In this document: piece by piece, positions 9,353-18,985 of the stretch
Layout: each line of letters begins with the position of its first letter
Position numbering within the stretch: the first letter of the stretch is position 1
IMG/VR virus record: IMGVR_UViG_3300029286_000009
Span: 62,001 to 126,000 of that record
Origin: a virus
Length of the DNA: 64,000 bases
Reading direction: 5' to 3' (one strand)
Made by a program: the position numbers and the translations under genes
The notes under the pieces: model-generated
What the model was told of the DNA's origin: nothing
The model's input: the letters and a program-made list of their open reading frames with translations, nothing else
Database searches by the model: none

Positions 9353-9601
9353 ATGGACAAGAATAAACTACAAAATACTCTAGACTTTCTTAAAGACTCC
9401 CAGTCTATATGGTACCCCGGTTCAACGGAATATGAGCACTACCGGGTCGCAATAGACTGTGTAGAAAGGGCGATAAAGGACAATTATTATGATTGGAATA
9501 CACCGGGAAGTGCGGTGCAACAATTTGAAGAGGCATTGTTCAAAGACCTTTGGTATGGTAAAGCTGCTAATCTTACTATCTCTGGTTGTTATAATTTCTA
9601 G
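9353..9601 (+). CDS. Small hypothetical acidic protein
   Basis: 82 residues, with Trp/Tyr-rich helical segments (WYPGSTEYEHYRVAIDCVER) and no domain I recognise. It starts three bases after the restriction-like gene, so it belongs to the same transcription unit. Its 3' end overlaps the start of a small lipoprotein gene by 47 bases in another frame. Confidence 0.55.
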   Translation: MDKNKLQNTLDFLKDSQSIWYPGSTEYEHYRVAIDCVERAIKDNYYDWNTPGSAVQQFEEALFKDLWYGKAANLTISGCYNF

Positions 9602-9737
9602 TTGTGCTCCTTACCACCAGATACATTCCTGTAATGATTGCGTATCACAGAGCCAGCTAGCACGACCGGAGGAACATAAGACACAAACAGAGTGTAGTTA
9701 CCAATTTAGATTTCCTAGAGAGACACAACATGATTAA
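9555..9737 (+). CDS. Small secreted lipoprotein
   Basis: 60 residues. MVKLLILLSLVVIISSC is a textbook lipoprotein signal peptide with lipobox I-S-S-C, followed by a short hydrophilic region with three more cysteines. After signal-peptidase II cleavage about 43 residues would be membrane-anchored. Such proteins in phages can be outer-membrane spanins or superinfection-exclusion lipoproteins; neither is provable here and no lysis genes are nearby. Its stop overlaps the truncated dam gene by eight bases. Confidence 0.6.
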   Translation: MVKLLILLSLVVIISSCAPYHQIHSCNDCVSQSQLARPEEHKTQTECSYQFRFPRETQHD

Positions 9738-10227
9738 ACCTATAATTAAATATGCGGGGGGCAAAAGTAAACTTCTCCCGCATATCTTGGCAGAGTTGCC
9801 ATCAAACTATAATACTTACGTAGAGCCATTCGTAGGAGGTGGGGCTCTTCTGTTTGCTTTATGCCCCCGCCAGGCTATTGTTGCTGATATCAACTGCGAG
9901 ATTATCAACACCTACGTGGTGGTTAGGGACAACTTGTTAGAATTACTTACGGAATTAGACTCAATGGAGAATACACCTGAGTCCTTTTATGCAGTTAGGC
10001 AACAAGACCCTATGGCATTGACCGCTGTGAAGCGTGCAACTCGTTTTATTTATCTCAACAAAACTTGTTTCAATGGGTTGTATAGAGAAAATTCTAAGGG
10101 ACAGTTTAATGTTCCTTTTGGCAATTATAAGAATCCTAAGTTCTATGACGTAGATAATATAGGAGCGGTGGCGGACTATCTAAAAAACGCACAAAAAGAT
10201 AAATGGACAAACAATGCAAGAAATTAA
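9730..10227 (+). pseudogene. Truncated Dam-type (D12) adenine methyltransferase, N-terminal part
   Basis: 165 residues. The N-terminus has the SAM-binding KYAGGKSKL and EPFVGGGAL motifs and FIYLNKTCFNGLYRENS of D12-class N6-adenine methyltransferases. The reading frame ends just where the complete homologue at 11052 continues to its catalytic D-x-P-Y motif, so no catalytic motif IV is present. The break coincides with the start of an HNH endonuclease gene (overlap of 14 bases), implying loss or displacement of the 3' part by that mobile gene. Alignable residues appear only moderately similar to the downstream copy, so it is not a recent tandem duplicate. Confidence 0.85.
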
Positions 10228-11059
10228 AATAAAAGCGACGATAAAGTATATTGATGGGAAAAAGAAATATTACTATCCTAGTAAACTAAAACAACGTAAA
10301 GAGTCCGGCCTTTGTATTAGATGCGGGCATTTGCTAGAGGCAAATAATGAATATTTTGTTTGTTTAAAATGTCGTATAAAGCATAAAGAATTTTTAACTT
10401 CTTTGAAAAAAGGGTGTTTTGACAAATATGGTAGTGTATGCCAGAGTTGTGGTGAAGCAAGACTGGAATTTTTATGTATAGATCATATAAATAACGAGGG
10501 TGTGCAACATAGAAAGACATTCAATAATAACGGGTGTGGTGAACATCTTTATAGGTGGCTGAAGAAAAATAATTATCCAGAAGGGTTCCAGGTGCTGTGT
10601 CACAACTGCAATTTGTATAAAAGTAAATGTAATTCTAAAAAAACAGTAGATGTGAATTTAAAAGAGGAGCAGAGATGTTGCAACATTTGCAGAGAACTAA
10701 AAGGCATTTCTAATTTCTATAGAAGGTCAAAACGAAATGATTTAATGCTAAAGTGTAAATTGTGTTTTAATAAACAGATAAGTGGCAATGCCAAAAAATT
10801 AAAGCGGGAGGTACTCAATAATTATAATGGCCCTAAATGTGTCTGTTGTGGTGAAACCAATATTAATTTTTTAACTATTGACCACATCAAGGGCAAAGGA
10901 AATGAGCATAGAAAAATGGTCAATGATCCAAAAGGAAGTAAATTATACAGGTGGTTAAAAAAGAATCATTTTCCTGAAGGATTCAGAGTTTTGTGTATGA
11001 ATTGCAATTTTGCACTCGGACACTTTGGGCATTGTCCACACCAATTAAATAATGTCTAA
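10214..11059 (+). CDS. Tandem HNH endonuclease (two zinc-ribbon/HNH units)
   Basis: 281 residues built of two similar halves. Each half has a zinc ribbon (CIRCGH...CLKC; CNICRE...CKLC) followed by an HNH unit: CQSCGEARLEFLCIDHINN...CHNCN at ~76-132 and CVCCGETNINFLTIDHIKG...CMNCN at ~209-264. Each has a GxxLYRWLKKNxxPEGF segment before the last Cys pair. This is an internal duplication; one chain may cut as a pseudo-dimer, as known for some homing enzymes. It sits at the break in the upstream dam gene and overlaps the next dam gene by eight bases. Confidence 0.88.
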   Translation: MQEIKIKATIKYIDGKKKYYYPSKLKQRKESGLCIRCGHLLEANNEYFVCLKCRIKHKEFLTSLKKGCFDKYGSVCQSCGEARLEFLCIDHINNEGVQHRKTFNNNGCGEHLYRWLKKNNYPEGFQVLCHNCNLYKSKCNSKKTVDVNLKEEQRCCNICRELKGISNFYRRSKRNDLMLKCKLCFNKQISGNAKKLKREVLNNYNGPKCVCCGETNINFLTIDHIKGKGNEHRKMVNDPKGSKLYRWLKKNHFPEGFRVLCMNCNFALGHFGHCPHQLNNV

Positions 11060-11861
11060 TAATATGAAATTTTTAAAATGGGCAGGCTCCAAATTTAAAC
11101 TAACTGATTTATTATTAGAAAATATACCTAATAATTATGATCGGTACATTGAACCATTTGTAGGCAGTGGTGCATTATTATTTGCACTTTGTCCTACAAA
11201 AGCAATTGTGTCTGACCTTAATTGTCACCTGATTAACACATATGATGTTATCAAAAACAAGCTAGAAGAATTACTTTTAATAATGCCCCTTATGCGGAAT
11301 GAGAAAGAATACTTTTACGAGACGAGAGAAAAGAATTTGTCTTTGCTGTCTGCCCCAGAACAAGCCGCAAGATTTATTTACTTAAATAAAACTTGTTTTA
11401 ATGGATTGTACAGGGAAAACGCAAGCGGTAAATTTAATGTTCCATACGGATTCTATAAAAGCCCAAAGATTTATGATGAAAATGTTTTGGGGAATGTATC
11501 AAGATATTTGAATCAAGCCATTGTAGAGATTTACTGCCAAGACTATAAAAAAACATTATTGTGTACTAATAAAAATGATTTTATTTACATAGATAGCCCA
11601 TATCACAGTGTTTCTAAAACGTCTTTTACAAAATACACAAAGAAAGATTTCAAAGAACAAGATCAACGAGAGCTAGCTGAGGAATTTAAGAGACTAAACG
11701 ACTTAGGATGCTTTGTAATGTTATCAAATGCGAATACAAGTTTAATACGAGAGTTATACAAAGATTTTTGTCAGATTGAATTGGTTGTTAACAGAGTAAT
11801 TAACTCAAAAGGTGATTGCCGGAAAGGCACAGGGCAAGAACTACTAATCAAAAATTATTAG
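11052..11861 (+). CDS. Dam-type (D12 class) adenine-N6 DNA methyltransferase with DSPY motif
   Basis: 269 residues, full length. SAM-binding KWAGSKFKL and EPFVGSGALLF occur near the N-terminus; the catalytic motif near residue 180 is DSPY rather than the canonical DPPY. The C-terminal TGQELLIKNY resembles the family's end. The substitution of the first proline may lower or abolish activity. The next gene is a predicted PD-(D/E)XK nuclease, suggesting a restriction-modification pair, with the HNH gene as a possible mobile carrier of the module. Confidence 0.88.
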   Translation: MSNNMKFLKWAGSKFKLTDLLLENIPNNYDRYIEPFVGSGALLFALCPTKAIVSDLNCHLINTYDVIKNKLEELLLIMPLMRNEKEYFYETREKNLSLLSAPEQAARFIYLNKTCFNGLYRENASGKFNVPYGFYKSPKIYDENVLGNVSRYLNQAIVEIYCQDYKKTLLCTNKNDFIYIDSPYHSVSKTSFTKYTKKDFKEQDQRELAEEFKRLNDLGCFVMLSNANTSLIRELYKDFCQIELVVNRVINSKGDCRKGTGQELLIKNY

Positions 11862-11875
11862 AGGGTAAAGGAGTA

Positions 11876-12346
11876 ATGAAACAATTACAAGGTCAGACTG
11901 CCAATGAGCACGGGAAGAAGCACGAGAATATTATTGAACAATTGTGTAGTGACGCAGGGTGTGTTGTGATTACTTACAAAGAATGGATAAAACAACATGA
12001 CCACTATGGGGATAATATACTAATAAAAAATAAGCCTTATCAAACAATCTATGGTAAAAATGGTAGGATGGAATTCTATTTGTTGTCTAAGCAACTTAGG
12101 TTTAGGGGGCGGATTGAGTGTAGATTTCAGAAGGTTAAAGGTTCAGTTGATGAGAAGTTTCCTTACTTATACCACAATTGTATGTCTGAAACTCACCCTA
12201 AAAGAACACTTCTTATTTGGGAAGGTGGGGGACTACGTGAGGGGTCAATCACATGGCTAAAAGAAGCTGGGCAGGCTATGCCCGATGGACGTAGGATAGA
12301 CGTGTTGCATACGTCTGAATTTAAAAGGTGGATAAGAAGGAACTAA
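11876..12346 (+). CDS. PD-(D/E)XK nuclease, predicted restriction partner of the adjacent Dam
   Basis: 156 residues from the ATG at 11876. The core RIECRFQKVKGSVDEKFPY (residues ~79-97) is the E-x-K/R plus GSVDEK signature of a small PD-(D/E)XK family that cuts DNA; MEFYLL at ~65 supplies the preceding acidic residue. The start is preceded by GAGGG and AAAGGAG. Order and spacing (14 bases after a methyltransferase) point to a type II-like pair, but the third catalytic residue is Arg rather than Lys in my reading, so activity should not be assumed. Confidence 0.68.
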   Translation: MKQLQGQTANEHGKKHENIIEQLCSDAGCVVITYKEWIKQHDHYGDNILIKNKPYQTIYGKNGRMEFYLLSKQLRFRGRIECRFQKVKGSVDEKFPYLYHNCMSETHPKRTLLIWEGGGLREGSITWLKEAGQAMPDGRRIDVLHTSEFKRWIRRN

Positions 12347-12348
12347 TA

Positions 12349-12536
12349 ATGGAAGTTACTAAAATATTTGAAATTACCTTTGATGAATCTAATCCCCTAT
12401 ACTGGCTTTGTGCAGATAGTCTGAAAATAGTCTTAGAATTCCATTGCACTAATACTAATTCAATATTAGAGAGTTAGCTTGTTATCCTAAATATATAGAG
12501 GAATACGAACCGGAAGCTGAGGGAGAGATTTTGTGA
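12349..12536 (+). pseudogene. Small conserved-looking phage gene broken by a frameshift
   Basis: The ATG at 12349 follows AAGGA by seven bases and encodes 42 residues (MEVTKIFEITFDESNPLYW...) ending at 12477. Near 12458 another frame opens and continues with FNIRELACYPKYIEEYEPEA to a TGA at 12534, giving a coherent acidic C-terminus. One missing base around 12455-12460 would join both parts into a ~62-residue protein. I read it as a frameshifted gene; a programmed shift or sequencing error is possible. Confidence 0.45.
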
Positions 12537-12805
12537 GGGATAATTATACAACAGACTGGTATGACCACATGATGATAGTGGTGGGGTTTCTTATGTCTAT
12601 AACCCCGCTACCCCACATTCTAACAATGATCGATGTATAGAGTTCCCTTGGGCAATCTCCTTGGGCTCCCGCGGGGCTATCAATAGGATTATTTCTATGG
12701 ATAATTTATGGCATACGTCATAAGTTGCTACCTCTCCTTATTTCTAATTCTATGTGTCTGTTATTTAACCTAATTTATTTAGTCACAATTTTTTATTATG
12801 CTTAA
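12533..12805 (+). pseudogene. SemiSWEET-like (PQ-loop/MtN3) sugar-transporter gene with in-frame amber codon
   Basis: Read through one TAG at codon 36 (12638-12640), the frame encodes 90 residues, the usual SemiSWEET length. Before the stop: a hydrophobic helix with the PQ-type turn as PLPHILTMI. After it: a serine/glycine linker (SSLGQSPWAP), a second helix with LWIIYGI, and a third helix with a conserved-position Asn (LLISNSM). This helix and motif order is that of SemiSWEET half-transporters. The start is GTG overlapping the previous stop. TAG ends other genes here, so simple recoding is unlikely; the gene is probably inactivated, or expressed by amber readthrough. Confidence 0.6.
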
Positions 12806-12810
12806 GATAT

Positions 12811-12831
12811 TTTTGGGTACTATATTTGTAG
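12811..12831 (+). promoter_or_regulatory. Putative promoter element upstream of ligA (copy 1)
   Basis: TTTTGGGTACTATATTTGTAG lies 34 bases before the ligA start in an AT-rich non-coding gap. An almost identical element occurs just after ligA at 14871. TATATT could be a -10 hexamer; no clear -35 is seen at 17 bases. Repetition in two intergenic positions in the same orientation is the evidence. Confidence 0.45.
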
Positions 12832-12861
12832 TGTAACCAAAAAATCTATTGAGGACATTAG

Positions 12862-14865
<2,004 letters not shown>

Positions 14866-14870
14866 GGCAC

Positions 14871-14894
14871 TTTTGGGTACTATACTTATTGTAG
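14871..14894 (+). promoter_or_regulatory. Putative promoter element downstream of ligA (copy 2)
   Basis: TTTTGGGTACTATACTTATT followed by GTAG; matches the element at 12811 over TTTTGGGTACTATA and ends in TGTAG after a small length difference. TATACT is a good -10 candidate. It begins five bases after the ligA stop and precedes the nuclease/Dam pair, whose TTG start is at 14908. Confidence 0.45.
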
Positions 14895-14907
14895 AGGGAA
14901 CAGAAAT

Positions 14908-15471
14908 TTGTTACAACTAAGAATTAGTGGAGATGATTACGAACTATGTGTCAAAGCGGCTGCTAATATGGCGTGTAGTCGTAAACCGGGAGGAATCTTT
15001 GAACGGGGCTGTATCAATACCCCGAGTGATAAATTTAAAGTAGAGCGGATAGGTAGACTAGGAGAGGTCGCTCTCGCGAGATACCTCAGAGTTAAACCTG
15101 ATTTAGAATATCATAAAGATGGAGATAAAGAGGACTTCATTTACCGGGGATTATCTGTTGATATTAAAACTGCCAGTTATAATTCGGGAAGAGGATTAAT
15201 ACGAGCCATTACACAGTGGGGTCGTTACGTGCCACTAAATGCAGATGTTTACATATTTGCTTATTTGAATAAAGAATCCCGTGTAGAGCAAACTGCTGAT
15301 TTGGTTTATGTTGGTTTTCTCTACCAAAACGAGGTGCTACGAGAGCCAGTACCTGCACGCATAGGTAAACATTGGAATTTTGAGGTTAATCATAGCGAAT
15401 TGAGACCGATAGAGGAACTTGTGCATGAGGAGTTGTTTAAGATTTCCGGGCGGAAAAACGCGTGCTGTTAA
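14908..15471 (+). CDS. Predicted PD-(D/E)XK endonuclease upstream of a Dam-type methyltransferase
   Basis: 187 residues from a TTG 16 bases after an AGAGGGA sequence. GRLGEVALARYL (Glu ~53), an acidic EDFIYRG strand and VDIKTAS (Asp-x-Lys at ~85-87) follow the alpha-beta order of restriction-like nucleases. I do not recognise a named family. Its 3' end overlaps the following D12 methyltransferase by 47 bases, which suggests a restriction-modification pair with the nuclease gene first. Confidence 0.62.
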   Translation: MLQLRISGDDYELCVKAAANMACSRKPGGIFERGCINTPSDKFKVERIGRLGEVALARYLRVKPDLEYHKDGDKEDFIYRGLSVDIKTASYNSGRGLIRAITQWGRYVPLNADVYIFAYLNKESRVEQTADLVYVGFLYQNEVLREPVPARIGKHWNFEVNHSELRPIEELVHEELFKISGRKNACC

Positions 15472-16231
15472 ATACTTAAAAGATTTTATACCTAAAGGTA
15501 CAAAAGAATTAGTGTCGCCGTTTCTTGGCGGGGGTTCTTTTGAACTATATTGTGCCTCCGAATTGGGAATACGGGTTTATGCAGCAGATATATTTATACC
15601 TCTGGTTTATTTCTGGAATCACTTGCTATATGATACGAGTGAATTAAAGCGGCGTGTCTCTTCATACTTGCCCTTGGTAACTAAAGAGAAGTATACATTA
15701 ATGCAGAATAAGTTACAGAGCCTGGAGAACACAATAGATATTGCCACCCACTTTTTTGTGTTGAATCGGTGTAGTTTTAGCGGCAATATAGCGGGCGGGT
15801 TTACTCCTTATGGAATTAGCAAAACAGGTAGAAATCCCAGGTTTAACTCTACTATAGTAGACAGGCTAGATATGTATGTGTCTATAAATGAGAGATTCTA
15901 CGTTGAGTTAAGCAGTTTTGAAGACACATTGAATAAGTATGAGAGTAAAATATTTACATATCTTGATCCGCCTTATATAATTAAAGATAAAATATATGGG
16001 GCTAAGCAAGACCGATTACACATGATTAACCATACGAAGCTCAGAGATATATTGAAACGAAGAAAAGGCCCTTGGCTTTTGTCTTATAACAACTGTGATA
16101 AAGTTAAAGAGTTGTATGAGGGATTTAGTATTATAGAAGATATAGAATGGCGTTACGGGATGAGTAAAGACAAGACTTCAAAAGAATTACTCATCTTAAG
16201 CCCAAAACTAGAAAAACTTTTGAAAAGGTGA
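15425..16231 (+). CDS. D12-class adenine-N6 DNA methyltransferase
   Basis: 268 residues. SAM-binding RFPGGKTRAVKYL near the N-terminus, SPFLGGGSFE as motif I, FVLNRCSFSGN, and canonical catalytic DPPY (TYLDPPYI, near 183). It should be active. It is clearly distinct from the Dam homologues at 9730 and 11052. The start ATG at 15425 follows GAGG by nine bases and lies within the upstream nuclease gene. Confidence 0.92.
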   Translation: MRSCLRFPGGKTRAVKYLKDFIPKGTKELVSPFLGGGSFELYCASELGIRVYAADIFIPLVYFWNHLLYDTSELKRRVSSYLPLVTKEKYTLMQNKLQSLENTIDIATHFFVLNRCSFSGNIAGGFTPYGISKTGRNPRFNSTIVDRLDMYVSINERFYVELSSFEDTLNKYESKIFTYLDPPYIIKDKIYGAKQDRLHMINHTKLRDILKRRKGPWLLSYNNCDKVKELYEGFSIIEDIEWRYGMSKDKTSKELLILSPKLEKLLKR

Positions 16232-16239
16232 GGAAAGAA

Positions 16240-16770
16240 ATGGAATTTTGGAAAGCAGAACAAGCAGTAATTGACGAAGCGAATGAACTCATTGGAAAAT
16301 TTCACCCAGAAATAGCCACAGCTGCTATTGCGTTCGTCTTTAAAGATACTGCTACAGCAGCGGAAGTTGAGTCGGGGCAGGTATGTCAGGCTAAGCGTAT
16401 CACCGGACTAAACAAAACCCTCTCAGAGGGGGATGTGGATTTTGCTATTGTTGTTGCGGCAGACATCTGGAGTGAACTTTCTCCGGTACAACAGACAGCT
16501 ATGTTAGACAGTGCACTAACGAGTTGCACAATTAAAGTAGATGAAAATGGAGATCAGAAAATTGATAAAGCAGGTAAGCCTGTGTGGGCGATTAAACCGC
16601 ACGATATCGTGGCTCACGCTTCTATTATTCAGCGTTACGGATTGGAAGTGTTGCGGGATGCGGGTGACTCTATAAGGTCTTTTGTTGACCAGCCTGCTCC
16701 GAAAGTGACTGACGATTCAGATTATGATGATGTAGAGGAAGCCCCTAAGAAGAAAAGGGAGAAGAAATAG
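16240..16770 (+). CDS. Phage metallopeptidase-like protein lacking the HExxH zinc motif
   Basis: 176 residues. The overall pattern (KFHPEIATAAIAFVFKD, DFAIVVAADIW, then a helix, then KPHDIVAHASIIQRYGL) matches the putative phage metallopeptidase family I know. In that family the helix reads like LLDHELSHC; here it is MLDSALTSC, so both histidines and the glutamate are gone. The tail is a highly charged low-complexity stretch. A dead peptidase fold used for binding is the simplest reading. AGGA six bases before the ATG at 16240 supports that start over a GTG at 16228. Confidence 0.65.
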   Translation: MEFWKAEQAVIDEANELIGKFHPEIATAAIAFVFKDTATAAEVESGQVCQAKRITGLNKTLSEGDVDFAIVVAADIWSELSPVQQTAMLDSALTSCTIKVDENGDQKIDKAGKPVWAIKPHDIVAHASIIQRYGLEVLRDAGDSIRSFVDQPAPKVTDDSDYDDVEEAPKKKREKK

Positions 16771-16830
16771 TGTGTAGTTCTGAGTGACGCGAGACGATGG
16801 TCTTAGCACGACTAAAAGAGGGAAATTGAA

Positions 16831-17745
16831 TTGAAAATAGTGTCTAGATTTGACGAAAAGTCTGATGTAATTTTATTTAATGGGGAGGCGTTAGACCTAT
16901 TAAAAAAAGTTCCCGACTCTTTTGTTCAATTAGTTGTGGCTTCTCCTCCCTATAATATCGGAAAGTCTTATGAGATACAGACTTCTTTGTCGGATTATTT
17001 AGATAGTATGTTACCGGTAATAAAAGAGATTAACCGGGTATTAAATGATACAGGAAGTGTTTGCTGGCAGGTGGGAAATTATGTTAACTCGGGGGAAAAG
17101 TTTCCTTTAGATATATTTTTTTATCCACTTTTTAAGAATGAGGGGATGCGTTTACGCAACCGTATAATTTGGCATTTTGAACACGGGTTGCACGCGTCTA
17201 AACGCTTGTCGGATCGGTATGAAACAATTTTATGGTTTACTAAATCTGATAATTATACGTTTAATCTAGACCCAATACGTGTGCCAGCGAAGTACCCTGG
17301 AAAAACTATATTCAAAAAAGATAGTCCTAACTACGGAAAACCTTCAGGAAACCCTTTAGGTAAAAATCCATCGGATGTATGGGAAGTATTGTTGCAAGAT
17401 TGGGAAAAAGAGATTTGGAACATTCCTAATGTCAAAGCAAATCACCCCGAGAAAACTGATCACCCGTGTCAGTTTCCTATAGAATTAGTGCAGCGTTGTA
17501 TTTTGGCACTTACTAACGAGTTTGATTGGGTTTTGGATCCTTTTGGGGGGGTTGGTTCTTCTGTATTGGCAGCTGTTTTGTTAAACAGAAGGGGGATGCT
17601 GTCGGATAGAGAGGGTAGGTATATTGATATCGCAAAACAGAGAGTCCGCGATTTAATAAATGGAGATTTAAAGATAAGACCAATCAATAAAAAAATATGT
17701 AAACCTTCTGGAAAGGTTTCCAAAATACCTGAGGAGTGGTTATGA
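16831..17745 (+). CDS. DNA methyltransferase of the SPPY (beta, probably N4-cytosine) class
   Basis: 304 residues from a TTG. The catalytic motif ASPPYNIGKSY is near the N-terminus (~residue 36) and the SAM motif DPFGGVGSSVLAA near the C-terminus (~237): the permuted order of beta-class N4C/N6A methyltransferases. SPPY favours N4-cytosine. Its neighbour is a BglII-like endonuclease, and BglII's own methyltransferase is an N4-cytosine enzyme, so the pair is coherent. Four-base ATGA overlap with that gene. Confidence 0.92.
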   Translation: MKIVSRFDEKSDVILFNGEALDLLKKVPDSFVQLVVASPPYNIGKSYEIQTSLSDYLDSMLPVIKEINRVLNDTGSVCWQVGNYVNSGEKFPLDIFFYPLFKNEGMRLRNRIIWHFEHGLHASKRLSDRYETILWFTKSDNYTFNLDPIRVPAKYPGKTIFKKDSPNYGKPSGNPLGKNPSDVWEVLLQDWEKEIWNIPNVKANHPEKTDHPCQFPIELVQRCILALTNEFDWVLDPFGGVGSSVLAAVLLNRRGMLSDREGRYIDIAKQRVRDLINGDLKIRPINKKICKPSGKVSKIPEEWL

Positions 17746-18278
17746 ATGTCAGGTACGATTATTATATAAATAATGCACAGTCGGTTTTAGAGAATAAGTA
17801 TCCCAAAGAATTGAAAGACACAATAAGTGTTATTAGTGGTATTAACAGTAGTGCATGTCGGGTTAAAGTATCTCAAGAAAAAGGACGAAAAGGGAAACTA
17901 CTTTATTCCCCCACACAATTAAATGGCTCATTCAAAAATATTTTATCAAATAGCGGGTGGCATCCTTATAAGATTAAAATATTTTCTCGATTAAAGGGTA
18001 ACATTCTATCGGGCGAACGAGAAATAGATTTTTTCAAAAATTCTGTTGGTACAGAGATACAATTTGGAAAGTATGCGTTTATGTTGAATGACATATTTGG
18101 TAAATTACAGTTGTTTTATGACCGTAATGTGATAGACGTTGGTATATGTATTGTGCCAACTGCACAGTTTGCCTTAAATATGTCAACGGGTGTATCAACT
18201 TTTGAATACCTCTATTCAACTTTGGAAAATATTAACATTTGTCCAAACCTTCCTATTGCTGTATTTGGTATAGAATGA
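17742..18278 (+). CDS. BglII-family type II restriction endonuclease
   Basis: 178 residues. REIDFFKNSVGTEIQFGKY reproduces the BglII active-site strand: Asp, then nine residues on Glu-x-Gln (D96, E105, Q107), the spacing I know for BglII D84/E93/Q95; the following DIFGKLQLFY and DVGICIVPT also fit that family. BglII cuts AGATCT and the related BstYI cuts RGATCY; specificity here is untested. The start ATG overlaps the methyltransferase stop with GAGGAG five bases upstream. A complete restriction-modification pair on phage DNA is unusual. Confidence 0.85.
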   Translation: MNVRYDYYINNAQSVLENKYPKELKDTISVISGINSSACRVKVSQEKGRKGKLLYSPTQLNGSFKNILSNSGWHPYKIKIFSRLKGNILSGEREIDFFKNSVGTEIQFGKYAFMLNDIFGKLQLFYDRNVIDVGICIVPTAQFALNMSTGVSTFEYLYSTLENINICPNLPIAVFGIE

Positions 18279-18285
18279 GGTACAG

Positions 18286-18945
18286 ATGCCAATATTTTTC
18301 ACAGAAGAAACAAGAAAACTAGATGCTCTAAGACAGAGGGTGATTGAGTGCCAAGAGTGTGAGTTTTATTTAACTCGTACTCAACCTGTTTTTGGCGAGG
18401 GTAGGATAGACGCGGCAGCAATGTCTGTCTCCGAAGCACCCGGTGCGGAAGAAGACGCTACCGGTCTTCCGTTTCAGGGGCGTGCTGGTAAATATTGGGA
18501 AGGGATGCTTACAACAGTAGGATTTAAACGTATAGATTTATATGTATGCAATGCTCTATGTTGCAGACCTCCCCAAAATGTAATACCAGATGATTATCAT
18601 AACATCTTTGCGTGTAACGCTAGACTATTGGCACAGATAGCAATTATTCAGCCTAAATTGATAATGGTGTTTGGTAAGGCAGCATCATTTGCACTGGGGT
18701 TATTGAAAAAATCAGATTCTTTGTCCTCTGTGGTTGGTAATCTTAGAACTAGAACGGGGGAGCCCTTCAAGTATGTAGATTTTAGAGGAAACGGAAGAAC
18801 AGCGGAGTTAGTTGTAACCTATCACCCATCATACTTAATGCGAGGGGGATTAGAACAACAGAAGGCAAGTTGGAAAGCTTATAATCATTTAAAGGAAGCA
18901 AAACAGCTACACGATGGCTTGGTTATATCCCCGAATTCAAAGTAG
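18286..18945 (+). CDS. Family 4-type uracil-DNA glycosylase (Fe-S)
   Basis: 219 residues. Removes uracil from DNA. Cluster cysteines are visible: C22/C25 (ECQEC), C92 or C93 (NALCCRPP) and C110. SEAPGAEEDATGLPFQGRAG is the family's GEaPG..ED..G.PF.GrAG loop with Ser for Gly at the first position, and VTYHPSYLMRG is the HPS motif. Phage genomes more often inhibit UDG than encode it. It probably works with the deaminase and repair functions of the window. It is followed at once by an RNase HII-like gene. Confidence 0.92.
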   Translation: MPIFFTEETRKLDALRQRVIECQECEFYLTRTQPVFGEGRIDAAAMSVSEAPGAEEDATGLPFQGRAGKYWEGMLTTVGFKRIDLYVCNALCCRPPQNVIPDDYHNIFACNARLLAQIAIIQPKLIMVFGKAASFALGLLKKSDSLSSVVGNLRTRTGEPFKYVDFRGNGRTAELVVTYHPSYLMRGGLEQQKASWKAYNHLKEAKQLHDGLVISPNSK

Positions 18946-18985
18946 AGAACCTCTTACCACAACAGAAATCTATGAGAATTTAGGT

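Noticed and set aside
9730-11861. Intron or intein splitting one dam gene
   Set aside because: The downstream dam is complete from its own start, with its own N-terminal motifs; the first copy is a separate truncated homologue.
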